This document shows positions 8,705-15,644 of a DNA stretch of 64,000 nt, in pieces. This DNA is from Maribellus sediminis. Lineage in GTDB: Bacteria; Bacteroidota; Bacteroidia; Bacteroidales; Prolixibacteraceae. Each line of letters opens with the position of its first letter. Position 1 is the stretch's first letter. The stretch is taken from NCBI RefSeq assembly GCF_011799805.1, contig NZ_WXUB01000001.1:248001-312000 (forward strand), read 5' to 3'. The notes beneath the pieces were generated by a model. It did no database searches, was not told the DNA's origin, and saw only the letters and a list, made by a program, of their open reading frames with translations. A program made the translations under genes and the position numbers.

Positions 8705-9952
8705 ATGAATTTTATCTATTTTATAAAAGGCAGTATCCGACTGATTTTTAAAGGATCGAAAACATATTATGCGTGGTTACTCTTTTTGCTGATTCTAATT
8801 GTTTGGGGCGGATTAGGTTACGCCAATCAACTTAGGGATGGTCTGATAACCACTCATATGAGGGATTCGGTTTCATGGGCTTTTTATATAGGTAATTTTA
8901 CCTTTCTGGTTGGTGTGGCAGCTGCAGCCATTATGCTGGTGATTCCGGCTTATATTTACAACTGGAAACCCATTAAAGAGATTGTAATATTTGGAGAATT
9001 GCTGGCGGTTTGTGCGGTTATTATGTGTATCGCGTTTATCGTGGTCGATATCGGAAACCCATTGAGATTCTGGCATATGTTACCTGTTTTGGGTACGATG
9101 AATTTTCCTTACTCCATGCTTTCCTGGGACTTCTTTTTTCTCCTGGCCTATTTGATCATCAATTTTGTAGTTGTGTCGCATCTGTTATACTCAATTTTTT
9201 ACAAAAAGGAATACAGGAAAAAGATGGTACTGACCATCGTTTTTATCAGCATACCTATGGCGGTGGGCATTCATACAGTTACAGCTTTTCTTTACAATGC
9301 CTTACCGGCCCGACCATTCTGGAACAGCGCTTTGCTGGCACCTCGTTTTCTGGCATCGGCCTTTTGTTCGGGGCCTGCTATTTTATTGATATTGTTTCAG
9401 ATTCTTAGGAAAATGACTCACTTCGAGATCAAGGACGAAGCAATATGGAGAATCGCTGAACTGATGGTGTATGCAATGTTTATCTATCTGTTTTTTACAA
9501 TTGCTGAACTCTTTAAAGAATTTTATTCCGGCACTCAGCATTTGTTGTACTGGAAGTATTTACTCTTCGGAATTGGCGAGAATAAGGAAATAGTGCCATA
9601 TAGCTGGTTGTCGATCAGTTTGGGTTGTCTTGCATTTATTCTTTTTCTGATACCGAAAACGCGGAAAAATTTTGTAACACTAAACATCGGCGCAGTAGCT
9701 ATTTATGCCAGTGTATATGTTGAAAAGGGTATTGCGCTGATAATCCCCGGATTTACTCCTGATGTTTTGGGCCAAATTTATGTTTATACTCCATCAATGA
9801 CCGAAATCAGGACTGCAGCAATGATCTTTTCGTTGGGATCGTTACTCTTTACCTTTGTGGTAAAAATCGCCATCGCCATTATTTTTGAGAACTATAGCAT
9901 TGATTCAATAAGCTTTCAGAAAAGAGGTATGAACATTCAACCCGAAACGTAA
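8705..9952 (+). CDS. NrfD-family polytopic membrane subunit, second copy
   Basis: This is a 415-aa membrane protein with about ten helices. It belongs to the larger NrfD/ActC/QrcD-type branch: motifs such as RDSVSWAFYIGNFTFLVG near residue 45 and DIGNPLRFWHML near 118 are typical of subunits that interact with the quinone pool. It closes the operon. It shares little obvious identity with the first NrfD copy beyond topology, so the two modules look like separate complexes and not a recent duplication. No clear terminator follows; the next 230 bp contain no other gene. Confidence 0.85.
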   Translation: MNFIYFIKGSIRLIFKGSKTYYAWLLFLLILIVWGGLGYANQLRDGLITTHMRDSVSWAFYIGNFTFLVGVAAAAIMLVIPAYIYNWKPIKEIVIFGELLAVCAVIMCIAFIVVDIGNPLRFWHMLPVLGTMNFPYSMLSWDFFFLLAYLIINFVVVSHLLYSIFYKKEYRKKMVLTIVFISIPMAVGIHTVTAFLYNALPARPFWNSALLAPRFLASAFCSGPAILLILFQILRKMTHFEIKDEAIWRIAELMVYAMFIYLFFTIAELFKEFYSGTQHLLYWKYLLFGIGENKEIVPYSWLSISLGCLAFILFLIPKTRKNFVTLNIGAVAIYASVYVEKGIALIIPGFTPDVLGQIYVYTPSMTEIRTAAMIFSLGSLLFTFVVKIAIAIIFENYSIDSISFQKRGMNIQPET

Positions 9953-10184
9953 AAGAATAAGTTTATTTCTTCGTTCGCAACAAATTTATAGTGGTAAGGA
10001 ATTAAAATGAATTATCAATTTTGTAACTGGGATTCAACAAAAGAATAAAGGATTGAAAGACCCGGTTCTAATTCTCATGGCACGAAAGATTAAGAGAACC
10101 TTAAATTGATTTTCCGGAAACATGATTTTTCTTAACATTTGTCAAAAACAACAGGCTTCCAGGCACTCAATCTGCTAAAAGCCT

Positions 10185-10192
10185 TAATTTTG
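10185..10192 (+). promoter_or_regulatory. -7 box of the methylmalonyl-CoA mutase operon
   Basis: TAATTTTG matches TAnnTTTG exactly and lies 30 bp before the ATG at 10223, which would leave a short leader. No good -33 TTG is seen at the right distance. The rest of the 270-bp gap after the NrfD gene holds nothing I can identify; I looked for a cobalamin riboswitch and saw none. Confidence 0.5.
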
Positions 10193-10222
10193 CGGCACGA
10201 TTTTCAAAAAACAACTTTCAAC

Positions 10223-12085
10223 ATGGCAGAAAAAGATAAAAAGCTTTTCGCTGATTTTAGCCCTGTTTCTACAGAGGAGTGGGAAGCAAAAATTAATGCC
10301 GATTTAAAAGGCAAAGACTACGAGCGCGCACTGGTTTGGAAGACTTACGAAGGATTTAGCGTGCGTCCGTATTACCGTCAGGAAAACCTTGCCGGGAAAG
10401 AGTACCTGGAAAGCTTACCGGGAGAATTTCCATACGTGCGGGGAAACAATAAAACCAGTAACAACTGGTTGATCCGTCAAAACATTTTTGTAACAGATTT
10501 CGAGGCAGCCAATAAAAAGGCGCTCACTATTTTGGGTAAAGGAGCTACTTCGCTCGGTTTCTTGTTTAGCGACTGTTGTGCAGTTACTAAAGAAAACCTG
10601 GCTGTGTTGCTGAAAGACATTTGTCTGGAAGCAGCTGAAGTAAATCTGGTTTGTCCAAGCGATGACTGTAACCTGGCTGAATTGTTTGTCGATCATGTTT
10701 CGGCAGGCAGTTGGGATAACAAAAATGTGGTAGCGTCAACAGCAACTGACCCGATAGGTACTTTTGTACTGCAAGGTATAATTGCCAGTGATGCAGTTAC
10801 AAAACTTAAGGCTGTTGTAGAAAAAGCCAAGGCTGTTCCAAATTTCAGAACCATAGCTGTTCATGGTAAATTCTTTGCCAACAGCGGTGCTTCAATTGTT
10901 CAGGAACTGGCATTTGCGCTGGCACAGGGTGCCGAGTATTTAACAGGTTTGACCGAAGCAGGTGTTTCGATCGACGATGCTGCAAAAGCAATTAAGTTCA
11001 ACATGGGAGTTGGAAACAACTACTTCATGGAAATTGCCAAGTTGCGTGCCGGTCGTTTATTGTGGTCGAAGATTGTGGAAGCTTACGGACCGGAATGCAA
11101 GTGTTCGGCTAAAATGATCGTTCACAGCGAAACCAACCGTTACAACAAGACAATTTACGATCCGTATGTGAACATGCTTCGTACACAAACCGAAGCCATG
11201 TCTGCTGCTTTGGGCGGTGCACACTCGCTGACTGTTCTTCCTTTCAACGCGGTTTACGAAGAAACTACCGAGTTTTCGGAAAGAATCGCTCGCAACCAGC
11301 AAATTCTGTTACAGGAAGAATCGCACCTGAACAAGATTGCAGACCCGTCAGCAGGTTCATACTACATCGAAACACTGACTGAGTCGATTGCTGATGAGGC
11401 ATGGAAACTGTTCCTCGCTGTTCAGGACTTAGGTGGTTTTATTGCTGCTTTCAAAGCAGGATTTGTTCAGTCTGAAATTAAAGCGATGGCCGCCGAACGC
11501 GATAAGCGTGTTGCTCAACGTCGCGACAATATTCTGGGAACAAACCAATTCCCGAATTTCACCGAGAAAATGAAACCGGGTTTCGATGGTTCACTTTTCG
11601 AGCCGATTGATTTGACTGCCGAAGGTGCCGAAGTGGAAACTTTGAAACCTTACCGCGAATCACAGGCTTTCGAAGCACTGCGTTATACAACCGATATGTA
11701 CGCCCAGGAAAACAAACGTCCGCTGGCTTTCATGCTGACCATGGGTAGCCTCGCTTTCCGTAAGGCACGCGCCCAGTTTAGCTGCAACTTCTTTGCCGTA
11801 GCCGGTTTTGATGTTGTAGATAACAACGGATTTGCAACGGTTGAAGAAGGTGTTGCCGCAGCAAAAGCTGCCGGAGCCGACATCGTTGTGGTTTGTAGTT
11901 CTGATGAAGAATATGCTGAAATCGCTCCAAAAGTTGCTGAACAGCTGGATGGAGAAATCCTGGTTGTTGCCGGTGCTCCTGCCTGCATGGACGAGCTGAA
12001 AGAAAAAGGAATTACCAATTTCATTCACGTGAAGAGCAACATTCTGGAAGATTTAAAGTCGTATCAAAGCAAACTTGGAATCTAA
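10223..12085 (+). CDS. mutA: Methylmalonyl-CoA mutase small (beta) subunit
   Basis: This is a 620-aa protein from ATG 10223; an upstream in-frame TTG would add 28 residues with no family match and would precede the -7 box. The N-terminal TIM-barrel part resembles the large subunit (FMEIAKLRAGRLLW, PSAGSYYIETLTESIA). The C-terminal Rossmann-type region lacks the DxHxxG cobalamin motif, as expected for the structural small subunit that does not bind B12. Together with the large subunit it interconverts succinyl-CoA and (R)-methylmalonyl-CoA, the central step of the propionate pathway in Bacteroidota. It is co-directional with mutB, 89 bp apart. Neither the epimerase nor the MeaB chaperone is in the window. 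Confidence 0.95.
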   Translation: MAEKDKKLFADFSPVSTEEWEAKINADLKGKDYERALVWKTYEGFSVRPYYRQENLAGKEYLESLPGEFPYVRGNNKTSNNWLIRQNIFVTDFEAANKKALTILGKGATSLGFLFSDCCAVTKENLAVLLKDICLEAAEVNLVCPSDDCNLAELFVDHVSAGSWDNKNVVASTATDPIGTFVLQGIIASDAVTKLKAVVEKAKAVPNFRTIAVHGKFFANSGASIVQELAFALAQGAEYLTGLTEAGVSIDDAAKAIKFNMGVGNNYFMEIAKLRAGRLLWSKIVEAYGPECKCSAKMIVHSETNRYNKTIYDPYVNMLRTQTEAMSAALGGAHSLTVLPFNAVYEETTEFSERIARNQQILLQEESHLNKIADPSAGSYYIETLTESIADEAWKLFLAVQDLGGFIAAFKAGFVQSEIKAMAAERDKRVAQRRDNILGTNQFPNFTEKMKPGFDGSLFEPIDLTAEGAEVETLKPYRESQAFEALRYTTDMYAQENKRPLAFMLTMGSLAFRKARAQFSCNFFAVAGFDVVDNNGFATVEEGVAAAKAAGADIVVVCSSDEEYAEIAPKVAEQLDGEILVVAGAPACMDELKEKGITNFIHVKSNILEDLKSYQSKLGI

Positions 12086-12092
12086 ATCACAT

Positions 12093-12159
12093 GATCCTGG
12101 ATATTGGATACTGGATTCTCGATCAAGCATCAAATATCTAACATCGAGTATCGAGGATC
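12093..12159. repeat. Long imperfect palindrome built of 7-bp units, mutA-mutB gap
   Basis: The 67-bp element begins GATCCT and ends AGGATC. The left arm reads as successive heptads GGATATT, GGATACT, GGATTCT, CGATCAA; the right arm as ATATCTA, ACATCGA, GTATCGA, which are near reverse complements of the left-arm units. It can fold into a long imperfect hairpin between two genes of one operon. Similar elements lie at 45146-45208 and 58716-58791. Confidence 0.7.
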
Positions 12160-12174
12160 AAAAATCAAGTCAAG

Positions 12175-14331
12175 ATGAAACCGAATTTTAAAGACGTAAA
12201 TATAAAAGCAGCGGCGGCGCAGAAAGATCTGACCGAATGGGCTGCAAAGAACAATATCAAAAAAGACTGGATGACACCGGAACAGATTCCGGTGAAACCG
12301 GTTTACACCAAGGAAGACCTTGAAGGAATGGAGCACCTGAACTACGCAGCAGGTTTGGCACCATACCTTCGCGGACCATATTCTGCCATGTATGCCATGC
12401 AGCCCTGGACTATCCGTCAGTACGCGGGTTTTTCCACTGCTGAAGAATCAAACGCTTTCTACCGTCGTAACCTTGCGGCCGGTCAGAAAGGTTTGTCAGT
12501 GGCATTCGACCTTGCAACTCACCGCGGATACGACTCAGATCACCCACGTGTGATCGGAGACGTTGGTAAAGCCGGTGTGGCAATCGATTCGATTCTGGAT
12601 ATGAAGATCCTCTTCGACCAGATCCCGCTCGATAAAATGTCGGTGTCGATGACCATGAACGGAGCCGTGCTTCCGGTAATGGCATTCTACATTGTAACCG
12701 GTCTGGAACAAGGTGCTACCCTGGAACAGCTTTCAGGAACAATTCAGAACGATATTCTGAAAGAATTCATGGTGCGTAACACTTACATTTACCCGCCGGA
12801 ATTCTCGATGAAGATCATCGCAGATATTTTCGAATTTACTTCGAAGAACATGCCGAAATTCAACTCGATTTCGATTTCGGGTTACCATATGCAGGAAGCC
12901 GGTGCAACTGCCGACATTGAAATGGCGTACACGCTGGCCGACGGTCTGGATTACCTTCGCACCGGAGTGAAAGCAGGTTTGGATATCGATGCGTTTGCAC
13001 CACGTTTGTCGTTCTTCTGGGCAATTGGTATGAACCACTTCATGGAGATCGCAAAAATGCGTGCTGCTCGTATGATCTGGGCGAAACTGGTGAAACAGTT
13101 CAATCCGAAAAACCCAAAATCGATGGCGCTGCGCACACACTCGCAAACTTCAGGATGGTCGCTGACCGAGCAGGATCCGTTCAACAACGTAGGACGTACT
13201 GCAATTGAAGCGATGGCTGCAGCACTGGGACACACCCAGAGTTTGCACACCAACGCACTGGATGAGGCGATTGCATTGCCAACCGATTTCTCGGCGCGTA
13301 TTGCACGTAACACACAGTTATATATTCAGCAGGAAACTGAAATTTGTCGTTCGGCTGACCCGTGGGCAGGTTCGTACTATGTTGAAGCACTGACACACGA
13401 ATTGGCTCAAAAAGCCTGGGCGCTGATCGAAGAAGTGGAAAAACTGGGCGGTATGGCAAAAGCCATCGAAACCGGTGTACCGAAAATGCGTATCGAAGAA
13501 GCTGCAGCACGTGCTCAGGGTAGAATCGACGGTGGTTCACAAACCATCGTAGGTATCAACAAATACCGTCTTGAGAAAGAAGATCCGATTGATATTCTGG
13601 ATATCGACAACACTGCGGTTCGTGCATCACAGATCGAGCGTTTGAATAAACTGCGTGCCGAACGTAACGAAGCTGAAGTTCAGGAAGCGCTGGCAGCCAT
13701 CACCAAAGCCGTTGAAACCGGCTTAGGTAATTTGCTGGAGTTATCGATCGAAGCTGCGAAAAAACGTGCATCTTTGGGTGAAATTTCAGACGCCTGCGAA
13801 AAAATAGTAGGCCGTTATAAAGCAGTAATCAGAACGATTGAAGGCGTGTACAAGTCAGAAGCTAAAGATAAATCAGAGTTTAAAGAAGCTCAGGAACTGG
13901 CCAAACAATTTGCCGAAATGGAAGGTCGCCAGCCTCGTATCATGATCGCAAAAATGGGTCAGGACGGACACGACCGTGGTGCAAAAGTGGTTGCTACCGG
14001 TTACGCCGACCTTGGTTTCGACGTAGACATGGGACCGCTGTTCCAGACTCCGGAAGAAGCTGCCAAGCAAGCCGTTGAAAACGACGTACATGTGGTAGGT
14101 GTTTCTTCGCTGGCTGCAGGACACAAAACGTTGGTTCCTGCGATTATCGAAGAACTGAAAAAACTTGGTCGCGACGACATCATGGTAATTTGCGGTGGTG
14201 TAATTCCGGCACAGGATTACCAGTACTTGTACGACGCAGGTGCGGTTGCCATTTTTGGCCCGGGTACCAGCGTGGCAGGTGCCGGTAAAAAAATCCTCGA
14301 GATTTTAATCGAAGCCTACAAAGAAGACTAA
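12175..14331 (+). CDS. mutB: Methylmalonyl-CoA mutase large (alpha) subunit, B12-dependent
   Basis: This is a 718-aa protein of normal family length. Residues 1-560 form the substrate-binding barrel, with [19 protein letters not shown] around residues 70-88 (substrate-binding YTMRPWTIRQY region) and [16 protein letters not shown] near residue 322. Residues 585-718 are the cobalamin-binding domain with the GQDGHDRG motif, in which H599 is the lower ligand to cobalt, followed by a conserved Ser-Leu segment ([10 protein letters not shown]) and a glycine-rich strand (VICGGVIP). It forms the heterodimer with mutA. Base composition is slightly more G/C-rich than its neighbours, consistent with high expression. 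Transcription ends at the strong hairpin just downstream. Confidence 0.97.
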   Translation: MKPNFKDVNIKAAAAQKDLTEWAAKNNIKKDWMTPEQIPVKPVYTKEDLEGMEHLNYAAGLAPYLRGPYSAMYAMQPWTIRQYAGFSTAEESNAFYRRNLAAGQKGLSVAFDLATHRGYDSDHPRVIGDVGKAGVAIDSILDMKILFDQIPLDKMSVSMTMNGAVLPVMAFYIVTGLEQGATLEQLSGTIQNDILKEFMVRNTYIYPPEFSMKIIADIFEFTSKNMPKFNSISISGYHMQEAGATADIEMAYTLADGLDYLRTGVKAGLDIDAFAPRLSFFWAIGMNHFMEIAKMRAARMIWAKLVKQFNPKNPKSMALRTHSQTSGWSLTEQDPFNNVGRTAIEAMAAALGHTQSLHTNALDEAIALPTDFSARIARNTQLYIQQETEICRSADPWAGSYYVEALTHELAQKAWALIEEVEKLGGMAKAIETGVPKMRIEEAAARAQGRIDGGSQTIVGINKYRLEKEDPIDILDIDNTAVRASQIERLNKLRAERNEAEVQEALAAITKAVETGLGNLLELSIEAAKKRASLGEISDACEKIVGRYKAVIRTIEGVYKSEAKDKSEFKEAQELAKQFAEMEGRQPRIMIAKMGQDGHDRGAKVVATGYADLGFDVDMGPLFQTPEEAAKQAVENDVHVVGVSSLAAGHKTLVPAIIEELKKLGRDDIMVICGGVIPAQDYQYLYDAGAVAIFGPGTSVAGAGKKILEILIEAYKED

Positions 14332-14372
14332 TCTTTAAATGCGAAACTCATAGTAGAAGTCGCTATATACTG

Positions 14373-14404
14373 AAAGCCGGTTCCGTTTGGGACCGGCTTT
14401 TTTT
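14373..14404 (+). terminator. Rho-independent terminator of mutAB
   Basis: AAAGCCGGTTCC pairs with GGGACCGGCTTT across a 5-nt loop and is followed by an uninterrupted T-run. It lies 41 bp after the mutB stop. Confidence 0.9.
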
Positions 14405-14407
14405 ATC

Positions 14408-14618
14408 CAACCCGTACCGGGTTGTTGGCAATGTTTGTCAACATTGCTACTAAAATCGAACGCATACTGCGTTCAGGATTTGGAAAAAGAAAAAATTTGT
14501 ACGAGTTGCATGTTTTGTGTTGGTATGAGAATCTGTCGTTTCCGATAAAAATCCGGTACGGATTTGATTATAATAGCAGCAAACGTATGTTTGATGCGAA
14601 AGAACCCGGTACGGGTTC
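14408..14618. repeat. Palindrome array 1 (downstream of the intact transposase)
   Basis: Six short hairpins occur in about 210 bp. Two have 7-bp arms and a TAC loop (14408-14424, CAACCCG-TAC-CGGGTTG; 14458-14474, GAACGCA-TAC-TGCGTTC). One has 8-bp arms (14428-14447). Two have 7-bp arms and the complementary GTA loop (14549-14565 and 14602-14618). One is a 5-bp stem (14580-14593). The array therefore runs TAC-type then GTA-type, i.e. inverted halves. It resembles array 2 over most of its length. Confidence 0.8.
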
Positions 14619-14639
14619 GATATACCACCGGCCCGCAAA

Positions 14640-15104
14640 TCAATCGAAAAATTCAAATAAGAACCGATCGTCATAATCAACCTCAAACTTTTTAAAAAAA
14701 GCGAGGTATTCTTCCTGAAACGTTGTTTTATAATGGTGTTCTTTTTGATTCTGGATATAATTAACAACAGTATCTACCTGCGATTTACTGTACGAAAAAC
14801 ACGCATAACCATTTTGCCACTGAAACTTTCCGGGAAACCACTTTTTATCATTGATAAAATTGGACGACGCTCGTTTGATCTCTTTAATTGTTTCCGAAGG
14901 AGATTTGGCTGGCGAGAAACTCATAAAAACATGTACATGATCGGGCATGCCGTTTACTTCAAAACTTCTGTGTCCCATCGAATTGATCAACCCGGCTATA
15001 AACGGGAATACTTCCTTTTGTTGTTCGGGCTGTAAAAGTGCTTCTCTGAATTTAACTGCAAATACAAAATGCAGATAGATTTGTGTGAATGTTCCGGGTG
15101 TCAT
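14640..15104 (-). CDS. IS200-like/REP-associated tyrosine transposase (RAYT family)
   Basis: This is a 154-aa protein from ATG 15104; upstream in-frame codons translate the flanking palindrome array and are unlikely to be coding. The HUH motif is MPDHVHVF, with the two histidines that bind metal. The catalytic tyrosine lies in the C-terminal VVNYIQNQKEHH motif typical of Y1 transposases of the IS200/IS605 and TnpA-REP groups. These enzymes nick and join single-stranded DNA at small hairpins, which fits the hairpin arrays on both sides. All family motifs are present and the frame is intact, so it may be active. Its 3' end lies 22 bp from array 1. Confidence 0.88.
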   Translation of the reverse strand: MTPGTFTQIYLHFVFAVKFREALLQPEQQKEVFPFIAGLINSMGHRSFEVNGMPDHVHVFMSFSPAKSPSETIKEIKRASSNFINDKKWFPGKFQWQNGYACFSYSKSQVDTVVNYIQNQKEHHYKTTFQEEYLAFFKKFEVDYDDRFLFEFFD

Positions 15105-15141
15105 TTTTCTTTTAAAGGTAAGAAAAACAGGTGATTTTATC

Positions 15142-15405
15142 CAACCCATACCGGGTTGTGGTTTCCACCGTGAATAATTTATGCTATTAGAAGCCAACCC
15201 GAACCGTGTTGTTGGTAATGCTTGACGACATTGCTACAAAAATCGAACACATACTGCGTTCCGGATTCGGAAAAAGAAAAAAGTTCATACCGGGTTGCAT
15301 GTTTTTGTCTGAAGGCAAATCCGTTGTTCGGAAGAAAATCCGGTACGGATTTGATTATAATAGCAGCAAGCGAAAGCTTGATGCGAAAGAACCCGGTACG
15401 GGTTC
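15142..15405. repeat. Palindrome array 2 (upstream of the intact transposase)
   Basis: This is an imperfect copy of array 1. Hairpins are seen at 15142-15158 (TAC loop, one mismatch), 15195-15211 (degenerate), 15245-15261 (TAC loop, one mismatch), 15336-15352 (GTA loop, perfect), 15368-15381 (5-bp stem) and 15389-15405 (GTA loop, perfect). The segments around the last three are almost identical to array 1. The first TAC-type hairpin is present twice. Confidence 0.78.
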
Positions 15406-15425
15406 GATGTGCCATTGAACTAATT

Positions 15426-15515
15426 TTAGTCAAAGAAATCGAACAAGGAACGTCTTCGTTCTCGATTTCAAAATTTTGAGGAGCAGCCAGGTATTCTTCG
15501 TTGAGAAATATGGTG
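15426..15515 (-). pseudogene. Decayed 3' end of a second RAYT-type transposase
   Basis: On the minus strand one frame reads FLNEEYLA..QNFEIENED, matching FQEEYLAFFKKFEVDYDD of the intact enzyme. A shifted frame then ends RRRSLFDFFD-stop, matching DDRFLFEFFD-stop. About 90 bp remain, with an internal frameshift. It lies 21 bp from array 2, as the intact gene lies 22 bp from array 1. Confidence 0.75.
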
Positions 15516-15644
15516 AAAGAAGGAAAACGATCGATTTGTTACCGGTTCGAAGCCGGTCGTGTAAAATTGACAACAAGATATAGCTGAAAATAAAATTATG
15601 TTACTTTTATGGACGCAAAGAAATCAAACTTTAAATCAACTAAA

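Larger units (their letters stand above)
14402..15557. mobile_element. REP-associated transposase locus with two palindrome arrays
   Basis: On the minus strand the order is: decayed transposase 3' end, palindrome array, intact transposase, palindrome array. This reads as two tandem copies of a unit made of transposase plus downstream array, the outer copy degenerate. Individual parts are listed separately. No target-site duplication or insertion-sequence ends could be fixed. A further palindrome, ACCGGTTCGAAGCCGGT, lies at 15541-15557. Confidence 0.65.

Noticed and set aside
9953-10222. A cobalamin riboswitch upstream of the B12-dependent mutase genes.
   Set aside because: No B12-box-like core or matching set of paired stems is visible; only a -7 box is supported.
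12093-12159. A short CRISPR-like repeat array.
   Set aside because: Units are 7 bp, with no spacers and an inverted second half; no cas genes are present.
14422-15418. Two open frames (14422-14676 and 15206-15418, plus strand) whose translations resemble each other (IATKIE..ILRSGFGKRK, KIRYGFDYNSSKR).
   Set aside because: They run through the palindrome arrays, so likeness follows from repeated DNA. Hairpin symmetry explains the sequence better than protein coding.
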